This document shows positions 10,383 through 21,618 of a stretch of 64,000 nucleotides of DNA, in pieces (the first letter of the stretch is position 1; each line of letters opens with the position of its first letter). The position numbers and the translations under genes are program-made. A model generated the notes under the pieces. It was not told the origin of the DNA, searched no databases, and saw nothing but the letters and a program-made list of their open reading frames with translations. The stretch spans positions 14,563,153-14,627,152 of the forward strand of contig NC_037256.1 of NCBI RefSeq assembly GCF_000002425.4. The letters are read 5' to 3'. Source of the DNA: Physcomitrium patens (Eukaryota > Streptophyta > Bryopsida > Funariales > Funariaceae).

Positions 10383-12217
10383 TATCGTGATGTAATATGA
10401 CTAGTAGGTGAAAGCATGAAGAAATATATCATATTTTGAGGATCTCTTTTCAAAAATATTGTAGCAAATTATCTTGGAAAAATAGATATTAGTAAAAAGG
10501 TAGAAAAATTAAAGGTGCTAATGCTGCCTTTTTACAAATTATGCTTCTATTTACTTTGTAAGGCCATAAATAAGGCAAAATAAGGTAGATTAGAAAAATA
10601 AAGGATATAGACATATGTAGGGAGGAGTTAGGAGTGCAAATTAGTAAAAATTACCTCAAGAAGACGAAAGTTGATACTCAGAGAGGACCGGTTATGAACC
10701 AGGGTCGAAATCAGACCCTAAGGCACAAAACCGAGTCTCAACGACGACTCCAGGACTCTTTGGCAGATCGGGGAGTGGGATTTGATAGAAGATTGGATGG
10801 GGTTTCTATGGGCATTGATTTTGGGTGATTTGGAGTTGATATAACTTTGTAAGAGCTTTACAAAAGGGAGGTTTGTTTCGGATGACTTGGGTTTTATGAA
10901 ATAAAATAGGGTTTATGTTTTGAGTGATTTCGAGAATTTTGTTGCACATCTACAGGTGAAATTTTTTTGAGTTCATGATTATAGTTGTGTTAAATACATT
11001 TTGTAAATTTGAACTCGATCTAATAGTTAAAGTGATAGATATTGAGGTTTAAGCAAGTCAAGGTCTCAGAAAGTAGAATTTTAGGTCTAGTAAGGATTTT
11101 TAAGATTTCATGCAATCTACTAGTTGAATTGGAGTAAAACTTATGTGAGAGGTTATTAGACTTGTTTTTTCTATGTCCATGAGAAATTTGAAACCAATCG
11201 AATGGTGCAAAGAAGAGAAATTGGCTTTGGAAGGTTGGCATCAAGATTGGAGAAGGAGGCCGGCTAACATCCGAACACCTTTTTGAGGTTTTCGTCAATT
11301 TGATAACTCCAATCCTTTTCAAATTTTTTTGTGCTTGTTTTAAACTTGATTTTTAAGAAGTATGCAAATTTTGAATTGAGATCAACGATTTATTCATTAG
11401 ATATTGAGGTTTAAATCTGTCTTAGGAATTTTTAGGATTTGGATTAGGGTTTGGCTAGGGTTCGATTTAGGGTTTGATTTATAGTTTAGGGTTTGAATTA
11501 GGATTTGGTTAGGGTTTTATTTAGGATTTGGATTAGGATTTGGATTAGGATTTATAATTTGTTTAGGGTTTGATTTAGGGTTTGAATTAGGATTTGATTA
11601 GGATTTGATTTAGGGTTTGTATTAGGATTTGGATTGGATTAGGGTTTGGGTTAGGATTTAGGGTTTGGTTAGGATTTGATTTAGGGTTTGGATTAGGGTT
11701 TAGGATTTGATTAGGATTTGATTTAGGATTTGGTTAGGATTTGATTTAAGGTTTGATTTAGTATTTATGATTTGGATTAGGATTTAGGATTGATTTAGGA
11801 TTTGGTTTAGGATTTAGGATTTGAAATAGGATTTGATTTAGGGTTTAATTTAAGGTTTGTTTAGGATTTGACTTAGGATTTAGGATTTATTAGATTTTAA
11901 GATTTAATTAGGTTTGGTCTAAAGTTTGAGTGAAATTCAATAGGGTTTTAACTAGAATTAAATTAAGGTTGAATTGACATATATTTGAGTAATATTTATG
12001 ATCATTCTAATATTTTTTTAAAAAATTTATTATTTGTTTGAAATTTCTTTGAGTTGATTTGAATTTGATTACGTTTGTTTACCATTATTATAGTCTAATT
12101 AGAGCATTGTTAGTATTCTATTAGAATTAAGATTTTGTTATCGCAATTTCTATTCTTCCTTCTACAGCCAGGTGTCCAGAGCATTCTCAAGCAAGACTTC
12201 ATACATTACGACAACGG
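10379..12217 (+). mobile_element. W solo LTR with TSD, in W1 RT
   Basis: A lone W-type LTR, 10383-12213 (1831 bp). It starts TATCGTGATGTAATATGAC (TG decayed to TA) and ends TTACGACA, near-perfect inverted ends TGTCGT...ACGACA. The target duplication is 4 bp, ATGG at 10379-10382 and ACGG at 12214-12217. W2 shows the uninterrupted RT at about 27570. The 3' box lies at 12164-12191. Its first 250 bp and its last 60 bp align with the W2 3' LTR (37661-39171). Confidence 0.9.
11440..11930 (+). repeat. Degenerate TTTAGGATTTG-type array in W LTR
   Basis: About 490 bp of imperfect short repeats built from TTTAGGRTTTG, ATTAGGATTTG and TTTAGGGTTTG. The same kind of array lies in other W LTRs at about 23760-24080, 38690-38950 and, as the complement, 39700-40030. 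It is therefore part of the LTR. Single units match the plant telomere unit TTTAGGG, but no clean tandem run exists. Confidence 0.85.
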
Positions 12218-13685
12218 TGCATAAGAAAAATGGATTATTACGTTTTATTCAAGATATGCAGCCAATGAATGCATTAACTATAAGAAATGTAGGTATAGGA
12301 CCTTTAGTAGATGAGTTTGCTGAAGCATTTGCAAGAAGGGCAATTTATTCAATAGGTGATTTATATTCGAGTTATGATCAATTTCAACTTGCGTATGGAA
12401 GTAGAGATGTAACAACAATGAGAATGCCACTTGGATTACTTAAAATGTGTACTCTTCCACAAGGTGCTACTAACTCAGTTGCACATATGATGAATGGGAT
12501 GAACAAGGTACTAAGAGACTTCATTCCTGAAAAAACTATGTCTTTTTTAGATGATGTTCTTATCAAAGGATGTAAAGAAGGAAAAAAAGATGAAACTTTA
12601 GATGAGAAGGGGTGTCGCAAATATGTTGTTGATCATATACAAGATTGTGAAAAGATTTAAACTCGACTTGAAGAGGTTCATCTTACACTTTCAAGAGTAA
12701 AATCTACATTTGGAATGCAGGAAGTTCTTATTGTTAGGTATTTGTGTGGTTTTATGGGAGAAAGCTAGATTCAAGCAAAGTTGATGCAATTGGAAGGATA
12801 AAAGGTTCATGTAACTCTTAAACAGAAGTACGCAGGTTTTTTAGGAGCTTGTGTATTTTATCGTATATGGATTTCTCATTATTCTCATGTAGTGGATCCA
12901 TTGTATGAATTATTATGTAAGTGTTATGAATTTAAATGGAAAAGAAAGTATACTGAAGCAATGCAGAAGCTAAGGGTGTTATTGGTGACACCTTCAATTT
13001 TAAGAAGAATTGATTATGACTATAATAAACAAGTAATTCTTATTGAGGATATTAGTCCTATTAGTATTGGATGGACTGTGGGTGAAGATGATTCAAGTGG
13101 AAATAGATTTGTAATTCGATTTAGAGCTACAATTTTAAGTACTCATCAATGTGCATATTCACAAGTCAAAAGAGAACTTTGGTGAGTTGTTTCGGCTATG
13201 AAAGCTGAAAGGGATTATTTGATTGGTGCAGTAGTAGTAATTGAAACAAATTCCTTGCCATTATTTGGAATGATTACTAATTATTCAATGCCGGATATTG
13301 CAATGTTAAGATGGATTACTTATATTAAATCATTAAATCCGAAATTTAAGCATATTGCTAGAAAAGATAATTTAGTAGCAGACATGCTATCTCGAGCAAG
13401 ATATGAAAGAGAAGACGAAATGGTTGAAGACATTGATGATGTTGGATCAAAATTCTATTTAATATCAAATCTTAACAAAGAAGACAAGCTATTTCTTGAA
13501 GAATTTTATGAAGGAGAATTATTGGATATTGATCATTACTTGAATACCTTGACTAAGCAAGAAAATTGGTCTACAAAAAAATTTAAACAAATAAAAAAAA
13601 AAAACATATGGATTTTTGTTTCAAGAAGGATTCTTATGGAAGAAACCAAAGAAAAGAATTGGAATGCCTCAAAGAGTGATAGGCA
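12218..13685 (+). pseudogene. W1 reverse transcriptase and RNase H
   Basis: RT resumes with KKNGLLRFIQDMQPMNALTI, then the first catalytic Asp in YSIGDLYSSYDQF, LPQGATNSVAHMMN, and the catalytic box FLDD at 12544-12555, which is intact. TAA at 12658 and TAG near 12766 break the frame. The RT connection is partly shifted near 12800. RNase H occupies about 12892-13410 (DPLYELL, QVKRELW, and ADMLSRARYE at its end). An acidic tail leads to the integrase, and the frame is cut at 13690 by C1. W2 has the same blocks at 27600-28765. Confidence 0.85.
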
Positions 13686-13690
13686 ATAAG

Positions 13691-14242
13691 TGTCACTGAC
13701 ATACTCATGTAAACTAGTAATTACATATATAAATAAGTAGAAGTAAGTAAAAGTACTTAAAAGTAAGTTAATTCTATAGTATTTGGTACAGAAGCATTTT
13801 AGAAGGTTCATAGACGCTTCTTTGACTTCATAGGTGTCTTTAATTGACTTTTTGGATTAGAATCGTAGTCAACAAGTTGGCCATGTGCCACACATGTTGT
13901 TAGCTTGAAGATCAAGCTAACTATGTGGCCCACTCGTAGAGAAACTTACCTTGTAAGTCAAGGCAAGTGTCTTACAATGTCAACACATATTGGAGGTCCT
14001 ATAGAAGGTTGCCACATAGCCCTTAGTTAGATAGTATATATAGAAACAAGAATGAAGCCTTCTTCACTCTTATCAACTCCTTTCTTATTTCATGTCTAGT
14101 TTTAAGAATCGTCATGTTTTCTAGTCTTTAGCAATAGCCATTCTAGTTCAATATATTATCACCTTTGAGTGATTTTTAAGTATTTTCGAGTGACACAGGA
14201 CTGTATTGACTTTATCTTTTTTTGGAGTTTATGTTCTTGATA
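13691..14242 (+). repeat. C1 5' LTR with TATA box
   Basis: 552 bp, TGTCACTGACATACTC to CTTGATA (CA decayed to TA). The core promoter is visible: TATATATA at 14035-14042, followed at typical distance by the AAGAATGAAGCCTTCTTCA stretch kept in all C LTRs. It pairs with 20361-20912. Differences are scattered, about 7 percent by eye. Confidence 0.93.
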
Positions 14243-14499
14243 GTTTGACAAGAGTCCTAACATATTATTTCTGTCTTGTTCTAAAAGTGAGTGGATTACT
14301 CCACTTCTATTATTGTATTTTTAAGGTTGCGGACTACCCACCTTTAAAAAAAAAATCTTGTTTTCTAACACTGATCTTTTTCTTAAAGAGAGTGGATTAC
14401 CCCTCTTTGTGGAATTTGTTTTTAGAGGTTACAAATTATCGTCCTCTTATTTAACTTTTGAATTCGTTTGAGTTGTCTATAGAAGGAAAAATCATAAGT
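14243..14499 (+). other. C1 leader
   Basis: About 260 bp between LTR and gag. The first bases (TTTGACAAGAGTCC) are shared in outline with C2 (ATTGATAAGAGTAC at 30436) and may be a decayed initiator-Met primer site, but the match needs gaps, so the primer is uncertain. The phrases GTGGATTACTCC and GTGGATTACCCC recur here and in the C2 leader (about 30487). Confidence 0.5.
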
Positions 14500-15534
14500 G
14501 CTACACTTGATGGAAGTAAAAATTTACAACTATTGCAGATCTTCATGAACTTGTCAATACTCTTAGGACCGAAATTTCATGCATCACCAACACCAACCAT
14601 GGAAGCACTATTCCTACTACTATGGAAGAAGTTCAGAGTCTACGCCAAGAAGTTGTGTAGTTGAAGGAAATAAGTCGATTAGCCTCGCAACCAAATTTTG
14701 GAAGTTTGGTTCTACAAGCTCGAGGGAGGCAAGGACTAGTATTCCTGAAAAGTTTGACAGAATAAGATCAAGATTTCGAAGGTTTTTGCAACAAGTTAAA
14801 CTCTACTTAAGGTTAAATCCTTTCCAATACCTTGATGGATTTACTCAAGTTGGATTCATAGACACACTTTTATTTGGAAGTGCTCTCTCTTGGTTCACAC
14901 CTTTGATAGAAAAAGATTCACGACTACTCTATGATTTGAACTCATTCTTAAAAGTATTTATGGCTACATTTGGAGAAAGTGATTGAGAAAGGATAGCAGA
15001 GACCAAGCTTGTATCACTATGACATGGATCATGTTCAGCCACTATTTATGCTGTTGAATTCCAAAGTCTTGCTTGTGATGTGGACTGGAATGATAAAGCC
15101 CTTATCTATCAATTTTGTTATGGATTTAAGGATAATGTCAAAGATTTATTATTGATAATGCTAAAATTAGATTCTTAAGAATAATTCATTTTTCAAGCTA
15201 TTACATGTGATAATTGTTTATTTGAAAGACGTCAAGAACAAAGATATGGCTGGAGAGGAAGAAGTCAAGTCATGGCAATACCTTCTAAGTTTTTGGAAAC
15301 CTTTCCATCATGGCCAGAGCCAATACAAATTGATACGGTACGTTTTAAATCCCTCATAGAGTAGAAAAAGACTCAATGATGTCAAGAGGATTTATGTCTA
15401 TATTGCGGAGAAGATAAACACACTTCTCAACATTGTCCAAGGAATCAACGCAATCACAAAATGAGGAGTATGATTGCATAAGAAGATAATGTATCGAAAA
15501 ACGAGTTCCTCCAACTATAAGAGGGACCGTACAA
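14500..15534 (+). pseudogene. C1 gag (chromovirus capsid, zinc knuckle)
   Basis: Capsid-nucleocapsid of C1. The best open piece is 14579-14986, containing IPEKFDRIRSRFRRFLQQV, which matches IALPEKFDGTRSKFRGFI in C2 at about 30865. The capsid continues past a stop at 14986 (DVDWNDKALIYQF near 15075). The zinc knuckle is complete at about 15393-15440: Cys-Leu-Tyr-Cys-x4-His-x4-Cys. The start is not clear because the N-terminal part is shifted relative to C2, whose gag begins with ATG at 30646. Confidence 0.8.
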
Positions 15535-15790
15535 TTGGAACCATGTGCAATTCTTAATCAAGGTCCTATTCTCTCTTTAGATCCCTCACCTTGTTTTACA
15601 ATAGATGTGTGCTTAGGACCCAAAAATCATAAAGTCTTTGCATTATTAGATTCAGGAGCCTCAACTTGTTTCATAGATGAACACTTTGTCAAAAAACAAG
15701 AAATATCGTTAGTCAAGAAAATCAAATCCATACATATGGAAGTACAATCCTCAGATAGATTGGATTTCTCCTAATCTTAGCTTTTTTAGT
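15535..15790 (+). pseudogene. C1 protease with internal deletion
   Basis: Aspartic protease with the active-site motif LLDSGASTCFID near 15645-15680. Shortly after, at about 15745, the frame jumps from the HMEV block to the block corresponding to NPQIDWI in C2. By comparison with C2 (about 31870-32030) some 155 bp are missing, including the flap and the ILDLSWLEKYN segment. The rest is out of frame up to the RT at 15917. Confidence 0.85.
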
Positions 15791-15916
15791 AGTTTATTTT
15801 GAAATTCTATTAATCAAGAGGAAATACATAAGTCTAATGTATCTAAGTCCTTACTAGTAGGGGCAAGAGCTTTCATACATGCAGCCAAAGAGGGGTCATC
15901 TTTTACTATATATGCC

Positions 15917-16795
15917 ATGCCCATTTCAGAAAGTGAAAAGACATTAAGTAGTATTCTTAGTCAATATCAAGAATTCCAAGATGTTTTTGAGAAGAAGAAT
16001 GCACATATTCTTTCAAAACATCGACCTTATGATTGTTCAATTGATCTTCAAGAAGGAGCTCAACCGCCATTTGAATCAATCTATAGCTTATTACAAAACA
16101 AGTTGGCTGCACTAAAAGAGTATATTGACGAGAACTTGGCTAAAAACTTCATACGCCATTCAAAATCTTTAGTAGGAGCGCCGATCTTATTTGTGAAGAA
16201 AAAAGATAGATCTCTATGGATGTGTATAGACTATCGAGGCCTTAACAAGATCACCATCAAAAACAGGTATCCTTTACCTTTGATTTCAAAACTTCTTGAT
16301 CAACTCAATCAAGCAAAGATCTACACAAAAATAGATCTACGAGGAGCATACAACTTGGTTTACATCAAAGAAAGAGATGAATGGAAGATGTCTTTTTGAA
16401 CTAGGTATGAACATTTTGAATATAATGTCATGCCTTTTGGACTCACAAATGCACCAATTACTTTTCAACATCTTATGAATGATATTTTTCATGAGTTTTT
16501 AGATGATTTTGTCGTTTGTTATTTAAACGACATTCTAATCTACTCTAAGAACACAGAAGAATATGAACTCTATGTTCATCGTGTGTTACAAAAACTAAAA
16601 GATACAAGATTATATGCCAAGTTGAAAAAGTGTGTATTCCACACTACTCAAGTTGACTTTTTAGGATACATCATTTCCAATGAAGGCCTGATGATGGATC
16701 CCAAGAAGGTCCAGACTATCATAGATTGGAAGATTCCAAGAACAGTATGAGATGTGTAATGCTTTTTGGGCTTTGCAAATTACTATTGAATCTTC
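15917..16795 (+). pseudogene. C1 reverse transcriptase, YLND active site
   Basis: Chromovirus RT in two open pieces, 15917-16399 and 16430-16750, separated by TGA where CGA stood (the block before [14 protein letters not shown]). Motifs: [46 protein letters not shown]. The catalytic box at 16520-16531 reads YLND instead of YLDD, a GAC to AAC change that removes a metal-binding Asp. C2 lost the other Asp of the same box. Confidence 0.92.
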
Positions 16796-17389
16796 ATCAA
16801 GAACTTTTCTCAAGTTGCAGCTCCACTTATGTGTTTGACTTGTAAAAACAAATTTGAGTGGAGTAAAGAAGCTGAAGTAGTGTTTGATGCTTTAAAGAAA
16901 GAATTTACTTCTGCACCAATCTTGTATCATGTCGACTTCTCCAAGGTATTTTTTATGGAAACAGATGCATTAGACTTTGTCTTGGGTGCCATTTTGTCAC
17001 AAATGGGAGCAGATGACAAGCTCCATCTAGTAGCTTTCTATTCTAGGAAATTTTTAGCAATCAAGATTAACTATGAAATCCACGATAAAGAGCTTCTTAT
17101 AATTATGGATTCATTTCACGAATGGCATCATTATCTAGAAGGCACCTCAAATCTAATCACTTTATACATAGATCATAAGAACTTCAAGTATTTCATGTCA
17201 GCTTGCATATTAAATCATCATCAAGCTTGTTGGAGCATGTCTTTATCAAGATTCTATATCATCATCACTTATCAACTAAGAAAACAACAAGATTTATCCG
17301 ATGCCTTGTCTAGAAGTTCTTATCTTGCACCAAAAGAAGGAGATGCAACTTTTGAGCAACAAAGAACGGTTCTCTTGAAGCCGAAGTAA
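16796..17389 (+). pseudogene. C1 RNase H
   Basis: RNase H following RT, open from 16829. Motifs: APILYHVDFSKVFFMETDA, VLGAILSQ, KELLIIMDSFHEWHHYLEG, and DALSRSSYLAP at the end (about 17300). The block corresponds to C2 34440-34960. Frame is kept but several conserved residues differ, as expected for a dead copy. Confidence 0.88.
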
Positions 17390-18535
17390 TTTCATCTTCG
17401 AGCAATAAAAACAACATTGATTGTTGATTTAACTTTTCTCAAGCAAGTCTAGTTAAGTATGTCTTCAGACCTTCTTGTTCATGATATTAAGAATAATTCT
17501 TCTAAATCTCATGATCCCTCTAAATTCGAGTTCAAGAATAACCTACTCTATTTCAAAGGACGCCTATATATTCCAGAAGGAGAAGCATGTTTACGTGTTC
17601 TTCAAGCTCGTCACGATTTTTCACCAGCAGGATATTTTGGATACAATAAGACTTAAGAGCTAATATCTAGGGATTTTTGGTCGCTTCAAATGTGGAAGGC
17701 AGTCAAAGATTTTGTACAATCATGTGATGTTTGCTCAAAAACTATCTTCTACTTTTCATCCTCAAATTGACGGATAGACACAACATGTAAATCAAGTCTT
17801 GGAGCAATACTTAAGATGTACCATCAACTATCAACAAGATGATTGGACAACTCTTCTACCATTGGTAGAATTTGCTTATAATAATATGGTACATTCTTCT
17901 ACATAACAAACACCTTTCTTTTCCAATTATGGTTATCATCTATGACTTCACACATTTGATTTTTCAAAAGTTGATAATCCTACGGTAGAAGATATGACAA
18001 ATTGGTTGTCAGAGTTATATGCAACAATGAAGGTGCAATTAAAAGAAGCTCAAGAACGATAAAAGATAAATGTGGATGTTTATCGAAAGGAACAACCACC
18101 ATTCCTCATGGATGATAAGGTATGGTTTCTTCATCACAATATCAAGACCACTTGTCCTTGTGACAAGTTGGACTATCAAAGGCTTAGACCATTTTCTATT
18201 TCTGCACAAATCAATCCAGTTGCATATCATTTACATCTATCGAAGTCAATGAAAATCTATCCAGTATTCCATGTATCTCTTCTTGAACCATATAAGATAG
18301 TGGACATACCAAGAAGAAGACAAGCTCCACCTCCTCCTATAGAATTGAACAATAATGAAGAATCTGAAGTGGAAGAAGTCTTAGATTAAGGCGGCGCCAA
18401 AATAAATTGAAATATCTTATCTATTGGTATAGATATGATATTAGTGAACACACATAGAAGCGAGTAAAGAAACTTGTAAATGCAGCAAAGGCTGTGGAGG
18501 CTTTTCATTGACGACATCTATCAAAATCAAGATAA
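17390..18535 (+). pseudogene. C1 integrase and chromodomain, core deleted
   Basis: The zinc-binding N-terminus is at 17459-17735 (ARHDFSPAGYFGYNKT, then CDVC). At about 17740 the sequence jumps to the segment matching LSSAFHPQTDGQT of C2. About 330 bp, coding for most of the D,D-35-E catalytic core (C2 about 35360-35688), is lost. The C-terminal part runs 18072-18386 (DKVWFLHHNIKTT, then MKIYPVFHVSLLEPYK). One base is missing near 18387, after which the chromodomain follows in another frame up to the common stop at 18533-18535. Confidence 0.88.
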
Positions 18536-18628
18536 AATCTTCTTTATAAAAGAAACAAGATCTAGACAAGATAACATTCTACTTTCAATCTTTATTTTTA
18601 GCTTCTTTATAGTTGTGACGCTAAGAAG

Positions 18629-19049
18629 ATGGAGAATCAACAACTAGCAGATTCGATTCAAGAGCCTTCATTTGCTGACTTGTCGGATGAGACATAACGA
18701 TTGTCACAACCTTCAAGATGACGCAATTGAGATGAAGATCTTCAAGAACGATATGTTCTTCCTTGAATAGATGGCAAGATACAATGCATTTGGTATGACG
18801 ACCTTGGAAGGAACTCCCGATGTTTGGTGATTTTATTAGAGAAGAACAATTCTTGATGGTGTTCCAAATATTTTATTCAAAGGAAGTTATGAAGGCCTCA
18901 ACAACGACCAAATAACTGGGTGGTCTTTCTGCCCTCGCATGGGATACTACCAATGGTTGAGAGGCCTTATCAATCATCTTCAAAGAGAACAAAGATCAGA
19001 GTATGTAGCTAATACAATTTGTCGCATCATAGATTTCCTCAACATATGA
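18629..19049 (+). pseudogene. Extra 3' reading frame of chromovirus C1
   Basis: A separate frame of unknown function, 93 nt after the chromodomain stop and before the polypurine tract. ATG at 18629 sits in GAAGATGGAG, with a purine at -3 and G at +4. Read against C2 (36581-37003) and C4 (22749-23171), the protein starts MENQQLADS, has a basic middle (SQPSR, DEDLQER) and ends in a conserved block, YQWLRGLINHLQREQRSEY to IIDFLNI then TGA. Length is 421 nt, two fewer than the 423 nt of the others: one 2-nt loss near 18835. The other stops fit CAA or CGA to TAA or TGA. I see no membrane segment, zinc motif or known fold, and I do not recognise the family. Confidence 0.75.
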
Positions 19050-19052
19050 TGA

Positions 19053-20327
19053 CCACTGTCATACTGTAAATGCTTACAGTATGTAAAAATCAGTTAAAAC
19101 ATATTACATGTCAATAAATCTAAATGTGTGTTAAAGTAATTAATAGATTAAATTAAAAAGAGTTGGTAAAAAAAAAAAAAAAAAAAAAAAACTTTATTTT
19201 GTTTTCGTTACTTAGTTTGATTATAGTATATAAAAGTTATAGAACCTTAATGTTAAGTATGAAGCCTTGAGAGGAGATAGGGGCCTAAAGATGAAGATTT
19301 AAACTAATAGGAGGTTAATTGGGAGGGATGAAACCAAGGCATGGTTGGATGAAGGTAGAAATAAGGATCTTCATCCCCATTGGTCGAAATCCATGCCCAA
19401 TGGGCTTTTAGGAGGCTGCCAGCGACCTTGATAAGGGTTTCGGCGATTTCAAAGAAGCCATTAGGAAATCAGAGGCAAGGGTTGTAAAGTTTAGGATTTT
19501 GACTACAATTTTTGTGCAAATTTTATAGGGTTTGGAGTTAGGGTGAATAAGTTATAGCCGTTTGAAGTTAAGGTGTCAATTTGAGACCTACTGTTACTCT
19601 TTTGAGTTTAAGAAGAGTCTTACGGAAGCTTTTGGAGATCGAAAGGTGCGGCTGGAAGGGCAACTTCAAGACATACATCTTTTGTTAAGGAAAGTTTGCA
19701 TTTGGAGTTTAAGTGAAGGAGTTATAGGGAGTTAAAAACAGCACATTCAAATCAAAGGCAGTAAGTGAGCGGTTATGTTCAAAGTAGTGTTAGGAGCCAT
19801 AACTTGAGTTTTCGAACGAAATTTTGGCCCAAAATTTGGGAGAATGTAAAAATTTGTGTTAAAAAGCTATCCATACAAGTTTCGTGGCATTTGGACTTAT
19901 GGTTTGTGAGATATGAAGAAAATTGCGCGCGGGTATATAAAGATTAGGGTTTGAAGCGACTATTAGGGTTTTGAAGATATCTCAAGATCCGCAACGAACT
20001 TGCAGTTGAAATTTGTTGTAAAAATTAATAACAACATATCAGTACTTCGTGTAAATTTTGATCTTGTTTGGACGGTTGGATCAAGAGTTATGAGGTATTG
20101 AGGTTCGGGAGAATTTCCACACAAGGATATATAAGGTTTTAGAGTACTTCTACCATATTTTGGATGTTGTTGGTTATTTAAGACTTAAGTATTTGGTGTA
20201 ATTGTCCCAAAAAGAGAACTTATATATATAAATTTAGGATTTCCTTATTTTAAGCTTGATTGAGCAATTAGTGACAGCCAAAAGCCCAACGCTTTCTTGA
20301 GGCAAAACCTCTCTACCTCGACACTGC
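19053..20327 (+). mobile_element. A2 solo LTR, in C1
   Basis: A lone A-type LTR, 19057-20323 (1267 bp), TGTCATACTGTAAATGC to CTACCTCGACA, with inverted ends TGTC/GACA. It lies between the extra reading frame and the polypurine tract of C1. The 4-bp duplication would be CCAC (19053-19056) against CTGC (20324-20327), so two changes; the boundary is supported mainly by C2, where the flanks are continuous. A run of about 24 A lies at 19168-19191. The conserved 3' box is at 20274-20301. Confidence 0.85.
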
Positions 20328-20345
20328 TCCTTGTGGAACTCATCC

Positions 20346-20360
20346 CTAGAAGGGGGGTAA
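20346..20360 (+). promoter_or_regulatory. C1 polypurine tract
   Basis: CTAGAAGGGGGGTAA directly before the 3' LTR is a classic primer for plus-strand DNA synthesis. The same tract (AGAAGGGGGGGTAA) precedes the C2 3' LTR at 37031-37044. Confidence 0.85.
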
Positions 20361-20912
20361 TGTCACGGACACATTTATGTAAGCTAGTAATTACATATAT
20401 AAATAAGTAGAAGTAAGTTAAAGTACTTAAAAGTAAGTTAATTCTATAATATTTGATATGGAAGCTTTTTAGAAGCTTCATAGATGCTGCTTTGACTTCA
20501 TAGGTGTCTTTAATTGACTTTTTGGATTAGAATCGTGGTCAAAAAGTTGGCCATGTGCCACACATGTTGTTAGCTTGAAGATCAAGCTAACTAAGTGGCC
20601 CACACATAGAAAAACTTGCCTTGTAAGTCAAAGCAAGTGTCTTATAAAGTCAACACATATTGAAGGTCCTATAGAACATTGCCACGTAGCCCTTAGTTAG
20701 AAAGTATATACAGAGACAAGAATGAAGCCTTCTTCATTCTTGACAACTCCTTTCTTATTTTCAGTCTAGTTTCAAGAGTCGGCATGTTTTCTAGTCTTTG
20801 GCAATAGCCATTTTAGTTCAATATATTATCACCTTTGAGTGATTTCTAAGTATTTTCGAGTGACAGAAGAGTGTGTTAAGATTATCTTTCTTTGGGGTTC
20901 ATGTCTTTGATA
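20361..20912 (+). repeat. C1 3' LTR
   Basis: 552 bp, TGTCACGGACACATTTATG to CTTTGATA, partner of 13691-14242. Its end is followed by the ATAAG duplication and by the W1 integrase. Confidence 0.93.
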
Positions 20913-20917
20913 ATAAG

Positions 20918-21382
20918 GAAGAAAAACAAAAATTATTAAAAGGATATTATGATAGTTTATGGATAGGACATAGAGGAATTTGGGCTACATTTGCTAAACT
21001 TAAGGAATGATATTAGTAGAAAAATATATATATTGAGATGTACTCATATTTGTAAAGTCATATAAAATTTGTCAAGCATATTCTAAAATACAACATCAAG
21101 ATGGTCTTTATCCTACATATCCTCTAGCTATTTATTTTAAATGGGATGTTGATTTGGTTATTATGTCGATCGGATTATGGCAAATGAGATATTTGGTCTT
21201 AGCTTATGAAGATTTATCAAATGAAGTAGAAGGAAGAGCATTGAGAACAAAATCTACAGAAGAAATTTGTAGATTTTTGCTTGAAGATGTTATTTGCTGC
21301 TACGGATGTGTAAGAAAAATCACTACAGATCATGGAAAATTAAATGCACAAGAAGTTCGTGAATTCTTTGAAATATGTGGAA
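20918..21382 (+). pseudogene. W1 integrase (truncated)
   Basis: W1 resumes after C1 with the integrase. The first 230 nt are shifted and full of stops. 21154-21380 is open: RYLVLAYEDLSNEVEGRAL, then KITTDHGKLNAQEVREFFE, matching W2 at 28866-29060. At about 21382, just after CGIK, similarity to W2 stops and a chromovirus 3' end begins. The rest of the integrase, the polypurine tract and the 3' LTR are missing. Confidence 0.85.
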
Positions 21383-21618
21383 TTAAAGCTATTGATTTAT
21401 CTTTATTTTCACAATAAAGACATGAAAGTTCATGCCTGGTCAGAAATTAAGGGCGTGGGACATTATTATTGATTACAAGGACCAATGAACTACTTGCCAC
21501 ACGAACAACAATTGGAGTATATTGCAGATACTATGAGATAAATTTTCAACTTCTTACATTGGTATTGACTCGCAATAGGAGTACTTCTCAGAGACCTTCA
21601 AGCTAAAAGAAGGGATGA
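21383..21618 (+). pseudogene. C5: end of extra reading frame, other C-type element
   Basis: 3' end of another chromovirus-like element. Up to the TGA at 21566-21568 it matches the C-terminal end of the extra frame: HYY, stop, LQGPMNYLPHEQQLEYIADT, then IFNFLHWY. This is diverged from but alignable with the C1, C2 and C4 versions, so the extra frame occurs in more than one LTR subfamily. The purine-rich AAAAGAAGGGATGA (21605-21618) is the polypurine tract. Everything 5' of the fragment is missing. Confidence 0.7.

Larger units (their letters stand above)
13686..20917 (+). mobile_element. Chromovirus C1, two LTRs and TSD
   Basis: A Ty3/gypsy chromovirus inserted between RNase H and integrase of W1. 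It is flanked by an exact 5-bp duplication ATAAG (13686-13690 and 20913-20917); the element is 13691-20912. Both LTRs are 552 bp. Order: gag, protease, RT, RNase H, integrase, chromodomain, an extra reading frame, polypurine tract. Parts of protease and integrase are deleted and the A2 solo LTR sits before the polypurine tract. Confidence 0.95.

Noticed and set aside
11440-11930. Interstitial telomere repeats (TTTAGGG-like)
   Set aside because: Units are irregular, mixed with ATTAGGATTTG, and recur at the same place in several W LTRs, so they belong to the LTR.
19053-20327. A clean target duplication for A2
   Set aside because: CCAC and CTGC differ at two of four positions, so it is reported only as a possible decayed duplication.
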